DNA of 64,000 nt from assembly GCA_922989275.2 (NCBI GenBank), contig OV277872.1, forward strand, positions 28,350,119 to 28,414,118, read 5' to 3'. The DNA comes from Gari tellinella. Taxonomy: Eukaryota; Mollusca; Bivalvia; Cardiida; Psammobiidae. Made by a program: the position numbers and the translations under genes. The notes beneath the pieces were generated by a model. That model was not told the DNA's origin. It ran no database searches and saw only the letters and a program-made list of their open reading frames with translations. This document shows positions 55,090-64,000 of the stretch, piece after piece; position 1 is the first letter of the stretch; each line of letters begins with the position of its first letter.

Positions 55090-55332
55090 TTAACCCTTTA
55101 CCCCATAGCCTGTTTCTAGTTTAGAAAATAGGTGACAACTTAAAGCAGGTTGAAAGTAAAGCAGAATGTGCCTTAAGGCTTTACGTTCAGCCTGCTTCAA
55201 GCTACCACCTCCTGGAATAAAGAAAATATTTCCTACGAAACATATGTATAACTGTATAAACTGGAACTATTTTCTTCAGCGGAGGAATAAATTGAACGCG
55301 CTAAAAGGCGCTTCTATTGGGGAAAGGGTTAA
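55090..55332. mobile_element. MITE family A (TTAA at both ends)
   Basis: TTAACCCTTTACCCCATAGC left, TTGGGGAAAGGGTTAA right. The PAL1 right arm lost ~12 bases at the apex. Confidence 0.82.
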
Positions 55333-55984
55333 ATACGGTGTTTTTGCTGGATCGGTGGACAACTGACTGGAGATTTCGCAAGACGAACGGCTACTAGGTA
55401 CAGCGAAACCAATTTCTCGGTAAAATTCTTGGTTTGCGTATCTGTAAAGGTAAATTGCCCGCAAAACGAGATTTAAAATGGAGAAATAATCAAATGGTAT
55501 GCAGCAACGTTCTCGAAAACAAGATGGAAATAGATAAAATCGAAAATGTACGGGAAAGCTACTTCGGAAAGAAAATTAGCGTAAGACCATGAATAATTTG
55601 TTTGGAATTCTATGTTATATAGACTTAATATTTGGCATGCGTACTCCGCTCACGAAACGGTGCCATTTGACCGGTGTGTTAGTCGCGGTGTCGTAACATC
55701 CAACTCAGTCAATCAATCAACTCAACTCAAGCAGTACAAGTTGGGTCATGTCAGACAGGTCAAGGTCACTCAGAAAAAGACACATCTTGAACATTTTCTA
55801 ATTGTGGTATTGACACGATTATCAAACTTTGCACCCATATTGTTTTTCAACTTGTTTTTTTGACACTTTTAATGGTGAACATATTTATACAAGTGTCACA
55901 CAGTCTGTATCTAGGTGTGAGGCCAATTTATCTGGCGTCTGATCCAAACTTTAAGAAAAAGCTAATGGCTTCGCCATTGGTAGT

Positions 55985-56150
55985 GACAACCCCTTCACTG
56001 ACATTTTTGCAAACAGTTTAAATCCTGATCAGACGCCGCGTCACGCGGCGTCTGATCAGGATTCAAACTGTTTGACACTCGTTTCAATATTTCTTAAGTC
56101 AAAATACCTAAAATTTAAATTTGAGAAATAAAGCGGACGATACTTGTTTT
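55985..56150. mobile_element. MITE family C, degraded ends (perfect PAL2 core)
   Basis: CCCTTCACTGACATTTTTGC left. The hairpin 56008-56080 (AAACAGTTTAAATCCTGATC) has fully paired arms with apex CCGCG-TCA-CGCGG. Confidence 0.75.
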
Positions 56151-56254
56151 TAACAATTGATGTCGTTGCAGTGAAATGATTTACACTACCCAATATTAAC
56201 AGTGATTCTAAATGGCGGATATGTATTTTATTTACAACCCTTACAACGGTCTGC

Positions 56255-56480
56255 TTAACTCATTCACCCCTGAAACTTTTAATGGACATTTCCAATTTCA
56301 AAATATGTCTAGTGTACATTTTTGATTACATGTATTTACTATTTAGGGTTGATTTTAACAAAACATATTAAAATGACACTGTAGACCCTTACCAGAGGTC
56401 TCTTAAAGGAGCCCTCTGATCAGGGTCTACACTGTTTGCATTGGACAAGGGTAATCCTCACAGGTACACCGTTTGTAAAC
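56255..56480. mobile_element. MITE family B-like (PAL2 core)
   Basis: TTAACTCATTCACCCCTGAA left, sister of 4229-4440. The core has lost its first bases (ACACTGTAGACCC). Confidence 0.65.
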
Positions 56481-56630
56481 GACGAGTATACTCGCTAGTG
56501 CTGTCAAAGACATTCATCCAGAAATCTCAACTTTATCATACCATTCTACAGGACAGAATACTACTCAAACCCATTCCTTCCATGTACCATCAGACCCGGA
56601 TAACACCAAAGCCAGTGACAGTCTCTGGAG

Positions 56631-56866
56631 CCCGTTTCATAAAACTTCGTACGACAACAAATGTCGTAAGTCAAAACTTAAAAATGCATTTAATTTCAGA
56701 TTTCCCTATCTAATCCTGTATTGTGACATCTTTTTGGAATCGTCTTGAAAAGACGATTCCAAAAGAGATGTCACAAGACAGGATTAGATAGAGAAATAAA
56801 TTTTAATTGAGACTTTTATAATCTGACTTACGACCGTTTTTGTCGTACCAAGTTTTATGAAACGGG
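56631..56866. mobile_element. MITE family G with 9-bp target duplication (PAL3 core)
   Basis: CCCGTTTCATAAAACTTCGT left; the right end reads inward CCCGTTTCATAAAACTTGGT. TCTCTGGAG is exactly duplicated at 56622-56630 and 56867-56875. Hairpin GGAATCGTCTT-GAA-AAGACGATTCC. A 9-bp duplication suggests a Mutator- or Merlin-like source. Confidence 0.92.
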
Positions 56867-57242
56867 TCTCTGGAGTTGTAATGTAAGCCTCAGATATCAC
56901 ATTCCCTAATCGCATAAGTCGCTTTAAAAACAACAACATTTTAACCTCTTTTTAAGACTTATCTTTTAACTTAGCACCGAATATCAGCATGCCATAACTT
57001 CCGAAAAATTCCTTAAAATTCCATCTAAATTTAACACAGCTTGAAACCTGATCTAAGGTTGTTTTACATGGCGATGCTCATACACCATGCTATTTGCAGT
57101 CACCATGTTTAATCTAGCATGGACTCTCTTTTTGGGAAGGAATAATGTCTTCTCCGTTGTATGATTAAATACAGGCTCACAAGAAGACAAAATCACTAAA
57201 TAATGACTACGTATAGAATGTCATTGTTTTGGCGACCTGAGA

Positions 57243-57478
57243 CCCATTTCATAAAACGTCGTACGACAAAAACGGCCGTAAGTGAAAACTTTAAAATACA
57301 TTTATTTTCTGATTTCTTTATCGAATCCTGTCTTGTGACATCTCTTAAGAATTGTCGTTTCGAGACGATTCCAAAAAGATGTCACAATACATGATTAGAT
57401 GGAGAAATGAATAATAATTAAGACTTTTACAATCTGACTATCGACAACATTTGTCGAACGAAGTTTTATGAAACGGGC
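57243..57478. mobile_element. MITE family G (PAL3 core), 43 bp from a receptor stop codon
   Basis: CCCATTTCATAAAACGTCGT left, GAAGTTTTATGAAACGGG right. Flanks GACCTGAGA and CCCCTGAGT share CCTGAG, so the 9-bp duplication is eroded. It probably lies in the 3' UTR of Toll-like receptor 2. Confidence 0.85.
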
Positions 57479-57520
57479 CCCTGAGTAATATGCTGTAGTT
57501 TTAAAATACATGTATATCAG

Positions 57521-59878
57521 TTAATTGCCATGGTTGTGGTGATCCTTTCCAGCCAACTCCAAAACACTCTCAGATAGCCGGTCTATGCAAGGAGTAAGTT
57601 GTTCATCTCCGACTTTTGTCTGAGATATTGAAGCATGTACATGTCTATTTTTTTGATATATCGGTAACAAAATGGGCGCCATATTGTTTTTCTTCACATT
57701 ATTATAACACACTAAAATGATCGGTTTGTTTTCCGCAATTGCTTTTCGTACTTCTGTTTCTAAAACATAGTCATTGCAAAATTGTTCTGAAACAACAGCG
57801 ATAAAAACACTCGACTTCTCAATGATACGGGTTCCCCGATCAATAGATTTATTTGGTTTTACATTTTGATTTGTTGCAACTGGTATCTTTTCACAACTTG
57901 TAGTATTCATTTTTTCTTGATTTTCAGTATTCAATATTTCTTGATCCTCAGCATTCAATATTTCTTGATTTTCTTGATTTTCAGTATTCAATATTTCTTG
58001 ATTCTGAGTACATGCATTTATTTTTTCTTGATTTTCAGTATTCAATATTTTTTGAATTTTATCTATCAATGGACATATCAACACACGTTTAGCAATGTCT
58101 TCATCATGACTACCATATGCAACATAACATATGTGTTTTTGTCTCAACTTGTTAGCATTGAAAGCGTCTATATAACGTTTTCTCATATTTAGCAATATCT
58201 GCCTTCTCCGAGCTCTCAAGCGGTAAAAGATTACACCACATGTGGCAGCAGTTATCACCACAGCTCCTAAAGTTGCCGATACTATAATCCAAGTCCTGTA
58301 ACAAAGAAACTTGCATTTACCCTCAGCGGCATTGTTGATCGCTATTGTTGACCCTTCATATGTACATCTATACGGTAGCTCCTCTAGCTGTTTGTTCCAG
58401 AGCGTGTAATTGTAGACCCACTTAATGAAATCTTGACTGGCACATGTGCATTGGAACGGATTGCCCTGAAGTCTAATTGCAAACTCGTTACCACTTTTAG
58501 TTTTCATCATCATTTGTACAAAAGATGCTAGACGAGCAAGGTCATTGCCCTCAATGAAGTGAATGGTGTTTCGTCTGATATCTAAATGTTTTAAAGATAC
58601 AAGTAGTGACATATTAAAGCCAACCGTTGTCAGTTTGTTGTCAGCAAGACTAATAACTTCTAGCTTCTTGTTATGTATGAACATATTCCACGGTATATAT
58701 GAAATGCTGTTTTGATCCACATAAAGAACAACTAGATTTTGAAAGGGTGCCAGAAGCTTTGGAAAATCTAAGGATTCTTGCATTTTACCAAGTCTATTTT
58801 TAGAAAAATATACTGAGCTTAAACAGGCAGCATTTGAAAAGGAACTAGGAGATATATATTCGATACTATTATCCGAAAGATCTAGAACCTCAAAAGAGTT
58901 ATTTGTATTTAAAATTATATTCGATTGAATCTTCGTGAATTTATTGTGTCGGGCAAATAAACTTTTGAGAAAAACATGTTGATTTGTGAGGTTAAACGAC
59001 CACGAAAACACACTTTCATTGTTAATCAAATTGTTCACATACACGTGCTTAATTCTGAAGAGTACCCTTTGGAGAAGTGTTATATGTGGCATCTGTAATT
59101 TATAAGGAGACTTAACCCCTGTGACGTCCAGGACCTTAAGTAAAGGTTCAGTATCGAAACTATTCACATCCAGCGGAGACAGCCCGCCAATTGGAACCAA
59201 AACGCTTCCGCTTATGTTAAGAACATCTATTTTAATAGCAATACCAAGTAAAACTTCGATAGGTCCAATAATAAAAGTGTTGCTAATATTTATTCGCGTT
59301 ACTGGTCTGTCCAGAAACCATTGTATGAATCCTTCAGTCACAGATAACTTCGGCAAATGAACCTTTTCTCGGGTATTGAAGACAAATTCTGTCAAGTTTT
59401 TAAATATATCAGGTTGTGTCAGAGCGTCAACCAATTTGTTTGAACGAAAAATTACCATGCCAATTAGACTTAACTTAGTCACATCCGGGATATCGACGAA
59501 AGCCCTTTTGGAAATGCTGGAGATCTTCGGGAGTGTAAATGACAGGTCCCTGACCTTATCCAGACCTGCTAGGTCATTGTCCATAATCTCTTGAGTTGTC
59601 TGCCCATAAAGTTGTAGCTTTGTGACATGTTTCCAGCCGCGCCCTTTGAAAGCGCTGTCAAGAGTCCCAATATGATCAGTTACAATTACCGTTGTTATAT
59701 TGTCAGGAACTACTGATGGGATTTCTATGCACGTCATCACCTTATCTTTCTTCTCATATGTACAGTCTTCATTGTCAAACAAGAATGGATTAATAACCAT
59801 ATCCAAAACATTTTTACCATACACACTCGGGGTGTTTAAAGCAAACACCATAAACATCATCTGTAGTGAACTGAACAT
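57521..59878 (-). CDS. Toll-like receptor 2 of 2 (LRR-LRRCT-TM-TIR), intact, with TIR insertion
   Basis: Single-exon frame of 785 codons. Signal peptide at about residues 1-21 (MFSSLQMMFMVFALNTPSVY), N-terminal cysteines at 39 and 50, leucine-rich repeats to about 470 (FEVLDLSDNSIEYISPSSFS, LEVISLADNKLTTVGFN), LRRCT at 473-528 (NPFQCTCASQDFIKW ... CKFLC), a transmembrane helix at 529-552, and TIR from 582 (HICYVAYGSHDED) to about 770. The topology defines a Toll-like receptor, an innate-immune surface receptor. Two oddities: a 45-50-residue repeat of EILNTENQ-type units (residues 612-660) between helix A and the BB loop, and a BB loop changed to NVKPNK, keeping Pro675 but losing the following Gly. 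Receptor 1 has neither change. The start is chosen as the ATG giving a good signal peptide, and the upstream sequence is AT-rich. It is collinear with receptor 1 and clearly a tandem duplicate. Confidence 0.93.
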   Translation of the reverse strand: MFSSLQMMFMVFALNTPSVYGKNVLDMVINPFLFDNEDCTYEKKDKVMTCIEIPSVVPDNITTVIVTDHIGTLDSAFKGRGWKHVTKLQLYGQTTQEIMDNDLAGLDKVRDLSFTLPKISSISKRAFVDIPDVTKLSLIGMVIFRSNKLVDALTQPDIFKNLTEFVFNTREKVHLPKLSVTEGFIQWFLDRPVTRINISNTFIIGPIEVLLGIAIKIDVLNISGSVLVPIGGLSPLDVNSFDTEPLLKVLDVTGVKSPYKLQMPHITLLQRVLFRIKHVYVNNLINNESVFSWSFNLTNQHVFLKSLFARHNKFTKIQSNIILNTNNSFEVLDLSDNSIEYISPSSFSNAACLSSVYFSKNRLGKMQESLDFPKLLAPFQNLVVLYVDQNSISYIPWNMFIHNKKLEVISLADNKLTTVGFNMSLLVSLKHLDIRRNTIHFIEGNDLARLASFVQMMMKTKSGNEFAIRLQGNPFQCTCASQDFIKWVYNYTLWNKQLEELPYRCTYEGSTIAINNAAEGKCKFLCYRTWIIVSATLGAVVITAATCGVIFYRLRARRRQILLNMRKRYIDAFNANKLRQKHICYVAYGSHDEDIAKRVLICPLIDKIQKILNTENQEKINACTQNQEILNTENQENQEILNAEDQEILNTENQEKMNTTSCEKIPVATNQNVKPNKSIDRGTRIIEKSSVFIAVVSEQFCNDYVLETEVRKAIAENKPIILVCYNNVKKNNMAPILLPIYQKNRHVHASISQTKVGDEQLTPCIDRLSESVLELAGKDHHNHGN
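57901..58047 (-). repeat. In-frame minisatellite inside the TIR domain of receptor 2
   Basis: Plus-strand units TTCTTGATTTTCAGTATTCA-ATA are repeated about six times with small changes, encoding ILNTENQE-like peptides. All unit lengths keep the frame. Confidence 0.85.
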
Positions 59879-60080
59879 GTTTGTATACTATTGAACTGAT
59901 TTGATCAACTGTTGCCGCTTTTTTAATTCCAGATACACGCACTTCAGGTTTCCAATCGTCTCCGATATCCGTATGCAGGTGAATGTATTTTTGTGAAAAG
60001 CCAAACCTGTATTAACCGATTGCTCAAACAGGTGTTTGGTCTTATACAATATGATACATGTAATTTTACCCTTCACTGCC

Positions 60081-63000
60081 CACGGTGAATAAACGTACAC
60101 AGGATATAGACACCGAAGTGATTAGGAATTGAAAGCGAAAGTAGCGAGGTGAGTACTTTTATTACGTTTATCTCTAAAATCTTCTTACAAATAAAGTAAA
60201 CATGAATTGCAAGATAGTCTGCAGATATATGTGACCACACTGATGCCAGGAATATAAATAAATTCACCTGGAAGACTGAATAAAAAGCTTTAATCACTGG
60301 CCATAGTCGCATCTTCGTCAACGTTTGTCATTATTTTCGCTGTTTATACACGTTATACAAAAAAGTGAATCGACAGTTCGATTTATTTTTCAATTCAAAG
60401 TAATTGTGCAAAATCTGCTTAAAATCAGACCAACAATAGCTGAGATAGTTGACGTCAAACCGATAGGACGTTGTACTGGGGATAGTATATTACTGTACCG
60501 GGGATAGCATTTCCAAAAATATTTCTGTACTGGGGATAGACGAATATTAAATATGAAACTAGGGCCACTTTTCGAGAAGTACGAAGTATTGCAATAATAG
60601 TCAGCGTGTATAAACAATACATACATCTTTATAGTCCATCAGATGTGTACAGTTAGGGACATCGAGCTAATGTTAGACTTCAGGTGCTGTCCCTCACAGT
60701 ACACAGGCGTTAAGGGTCATCATTGAGAGGTGATATTTTGCTCTATGTTTTATTAAATCCCGACGGATTTTGTTGGGCATCAAATATCTCAAAAGGTAAG
60801 GCATTGTTAGCTCACCTGAGTCAAGGGCTCAAGGTGAGCTATTGGGATGGCCCTGTGTCCGTCGTCCGTCGACGTTAACAATTGCTTTAAATGACACCAT
60901 CTCCTATACCTCTTGACAGATTTCAACAAAACTTTACAGGAATGTTCCTTGGGTCAAGCTTTTTGAAATTTTTTCAAAGAATTAAAAACAATGTAGAACT
61001 TTGGTTACCATGGCAACCAAAGTGAAAAAATAAGGAAATCTTAAAAATTATTCTTGTCTGAAACTACAAGTGCCAGAGCTTAGATATTTGGCACATATCA
61101 TCATCAACAGATCCTCTATCAAGTTTATTCAAATTATGCCCCTGGGGTCAAAATTGGCCCCGCCCCGGGGGTCACAGTTTTACATAGAGTTATGTAGTGA
61201 AATTTTCAAACGTCTTCTTCTCTGAAACTAATATGGCCAGAGCTTTGATATTTTGCATGGTGACACTTCTAGATGTCCTATACGAATATTGTTCAAATGG
61301 TTCTGGTCGGTTCATATCTAGGTCGCAGGAGCTAAAAATAGATTGTTTTCAATGAAAACATAAAAAATCTTCTTGTCAAAAACTACAAGGGCCAGAGCTT
61401 AAATATTTTGCACATAGCATCTTCTACAGGTCCTCTATCAAGTTTGTTCAAATTATGCCCCTGGGGTCAAAATTGGCCCCGCCCCAGGGTCACAGTTTTA
61501 CATCGAGTTATATAGTGAACATTTCAAACGTCTTCTTCTCTGACACTAATATGGCCAGAGCTTTGATATTCGGTATGGTCACCTTTCTGAAAATACTTTA
61601 CTTATTTGTTCAAATGGTTCCGGTCTGTTGCATATCTAGGTCACATAAGCTAAAATAACTTTTTTCTATAAAAACTTAAAATTCTTCTCGTAAAAACACT
61701 ATAAGGGCCAGAGCTTAGATATTGAGCACATATCATCATCAACAGATCCTCTATCAGGTTTGTTCAAATTATGCCCCTGGGGGCAAAATTGCCCCGGCCC
61801 CGGGGGTCACAGTTTTACATAGAGTTATATAGTGAACTTTTCAAACGTCTTCTCCTCTAAAATTAACATGGCATTTTCCTCAGCTTTGATATTCGACATG
61901 GTGACACTTCTAGATGTCCTTTACCTATTTTTTTCAAATGGTTCCAGTCTGTTGCATATATAGGTCACATGAGCTAAAAATAGATTTCTTTCAATGGAAA
62001 CTTAAAAAAATCTTCTTGTCTAAAACCCTAGTACCCTGATCTTAGATATTTGGCACATAGCATCATCTACAAGTCCTCTATCAAGATTATTCAAATTTAA
62101 TTATGCCCCTCGGGTAAAAAATGACACTTCTTGGACATAAATCATTATCATAGCAAACAGCTTGGACTGTTATTACCTCTAAGTATACATACCCGCTTTT
62201 GTTGTACTCGGAGTACCTTGGACTCATTCGCTCAAAATTTACATTGTCGTTGTAGATATCGGTAAATTTTAAACACGATTTGTTAGTGCGTTTCCAGTGT
62301 CTAATATAAGGAATTTTGATAAAAACTAAAAACAAAACACAATTTTAATGGTCTAAGTTGCCGAGTGGGTATTGTCTGTTGTTATTATAATGGCGTCTTA
62401 GCGTACTGAAGGATTATCAATTATAGTACGTGATAAATTAGTATGGTAATTTTATTTTTCCGATTTTTTTTCAGCTATCCGATGATTAAACCGCAGAATG
62501 ACAGAAATGTCTACCCCGTAGAAAATACCAGCTATACGGTATATGTTTCTACTCGAACCGTAGTTTCGGAGCTTGAAGATCTTAATTTTTCTCTAAAAAG
62601 TATCTCTATTTAAAACAGTGTGGAGCCTAATCAGACTTGTTATGAAAATAGACGAAGAAATTACCCAAGGATAACTGACAGTAAATTTTGATGCAAATGG
62701 ACCAGTAGTTTAGAAAAGATTTTTGGTTTTATCGCATATATAGGCAACACCATTGTTTTGTCAAATATTGCAGAGCCTTATGTGCTAGCAATACAGATAG
62801 ACCGATACAATCCCCTCCCACACACATACATTGAAGCAGCATCAACCAAAGATTAATTGACAACAATGTTCAATGATACCGGTCTCAGAGAAGAAAATCG
62901 TTGGCAACACTCCTTGTAATCCTTTCGGCAAGTGCAAGTACTAAGAAAACTGTGCAATGTCAATGCTTAATAATGGCTGTTTTATTGAAATAGAAGTAGT

Positions 63001-63952
63001 ATGACGACATCTAGAAACTTAAAGGAGAACGGTGCAGATCCTGATCAAAATGCGGATGTGCAGGCTGCTCCGGATATGCACTGGTCGCAAAGGTAAAGTC
63101 TAATTTTGGCTCATACATATATAGATGAACACGTTGTATGTTTTTACCTTGAAAACCAGTGTTGTGTGAAGGGTTGCGCATAGTTGGTATATGAGTAACT
63201 ACAAAATAGCCGAGTCCAAATAGCAGGGATTCTTTCAAGAATGCTTTGATAATTTATAGTTTACTCTGTTAAATACATTCGACATGTATTTCACCACAAA
63301 CTATCGCATAAAGGTTAAGAAGGGAAAATGATATGTCATAAATTTAGTGGCTTTGGACTTAACTTCCTAGAAAAATGAAGATTATCCATTATTTCGTATG
63401 CTGGAAACGTAACAGCATGTAGTTTGCCATAAAAATCAAACGCAATGTACCATAATACCTTTTACGACACAAAACAATAAGTTTTCGTGAGGCTATTCCC
63501 AGTACGGCCTTCCACTATACCCAGTACAATAAATAACCGTTGGACACTATCCCCAGTACATTTGGCGGTCGGTTTGACATGGTATATCTTAGCTATTATG
63601 GGTCGATTTTTAAGCAGCTTTTGCATAGTTACATTTAAATGAAAAATAAACAGATCTGTCGATTCACTTTTTTGTATAACGTGTATAAACAGCGAAAATA
63701 ATGACAAATGTTGACGAAGATGCGACTATGGCCAGTGATTAAAGCCTTTTTATTCAGTCTTCCAGGTGAATTTATTTATATTCCTGGCATCAGCGTGGTC
63801 ACATATGTCTACAGACTATCTTGCAATTCATGTTTACTTTATTTGTAAGAAGAGTTTAGAGATAAACGTAATAAAAGTACTCAACTCGCTACTTTCGCTT
63901 TCAATTCCTAATCACTTCGGTGTCTATATCCTGTGTACGTTTATTCACCGTG
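60081..63952. mobile_element. 3.87-kb element with ~460-bp inverted arms
   Basis: The arms at 60081-60540 and 63487-63952 are inverted copies of each other with clear but imperfect identity. The outermost bases are CACGGTGAATAAACG and its complement. CTGCC is duplicated at 60076-60080 and 63953-63957. Three GTACTGGGGATAG-type motifs lie at the inner side of each arm. No transposase frame is present; the interior holds the inverted RepX copy. It is either a non-autonomous long-TIR transposon or an inverted duplication. Confidence 0.75.
60808..62110 (-). repeat. RepX copy 3, minus orientation, about four ~320-bp units
   Basis: Starts with TTAGCTCACCTGAGTCAAGG and GGTGAGCTATTGGGATGG. GTCAAAATTGGCCCCGCCCC-type blocks recur near 61147, 61468 and 61790, giving a spacing of about 320 bp. 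The sequence 62130-63480 that follows is AT-rich with no gene recognised. Confidence 0.8.
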
Positions 63953-63975
63953 CTGCCATGCGTGATAAAATAAAA

Positions 63976-64000
63976 TTTGCAAACAGTTTAGATCCTGATC
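63976..64000. mobile_element. PAL2 left arm cut by the window edge
   Basis: TTTGCAAACAGTTTAGATCC-TGATC, the usual left arm of a family C or I core. Confidence 0.6.

Noticed and set aside
62087..63238. Short minus-strand frames inside the long inverted-arm element as a transposase
   Set aside because: They are 75-82 codons, lack catalytic motifs and are not collinear with each other.

Overview
This is animal nuclear DNA and most likely comes from a bivalve mollusc. The coding genes are intron-split or single-exon metazoan membrane-receptor types. A tRNA-headed SINE carries the V/Meta-type domain typical of bivalves. Non-coding DNA is packed with short palindromic transposons (MITEs). The bivalve assignment is an inference from SINE type, repeat style and a tandem pair of Toll-like receptors; the species cannot be named from the sequence.

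Layout. 0.2-14.7 kb: no gene seen; dense MITEs, minisatellites and a ~320-bp tandem repeat family. 14.76-37.83 kb, minus strand: one split gene, an NKAIN-family Na,K-ATPase-interacting four-pass membrane protein, in six exons whose splice sites and phases can be read directly; its introns are full of MITEs. Exon 5 has two ways to end, giving two C-termini of almost equal protein length (335 and 334 aa). 37.8-49.5 kb: promoter-proximal sequence, a Tc1/mariner-like element, a tRNA-Thr(CGT), a Meta-type SINE, hairpins and palindromes. 49.58-59.88 kb, minus strand: two tandem single-exon Toll-like receptor genes (LRR, LRRCT, transmembrane, TIR). The first has an in-frame stop between its signal peptide and its ectodomain. 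The second is intact but has a Glu/Asn/Gln-rich repeat expansion inside the TIR domain and an altered BB loop. 60.08-63.95 kb: a 3.9-kb element with ~460-bp inverted arms that encloses a tandem-repeat element.

The most unusual signal is in the MITEs. Three long palindromic cores recur. PAL1 contains AAAGCAGG and GTAAAGCAGAA. PAL2 contains CAAACAGT and CTGATCAGA. PAL3 contains GAATCGTCT. Each occurs inside elements whose outer ends and target duplications belong to different transposon types: TTAA, TA, ~6-bp CAGGG and 9-bp. The palindromes therefore behave like exchangeable modules. Three insertions into the TTAA of another element's PAL1 stem are visible, which proves TTAA target duplication. 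Family letters used below: A (TTAA ends, PAL1), B/F (TTAA ends, PAL2 GAGGGCTCC form), C (TTAA ends, PAL2 GACGCC form), D (TA-flanked CAGTARAACCTCTCT ends, PAL1), E (CAGGGCTCCAGATAAG ends, PAL3), G (CCCGTTTCATAAAAC ends, 9-bp duplication, PAL3), H and I (TA-flanked, PAL2), J (TA-flanked, own core), L (PAL2, ends degenerate).
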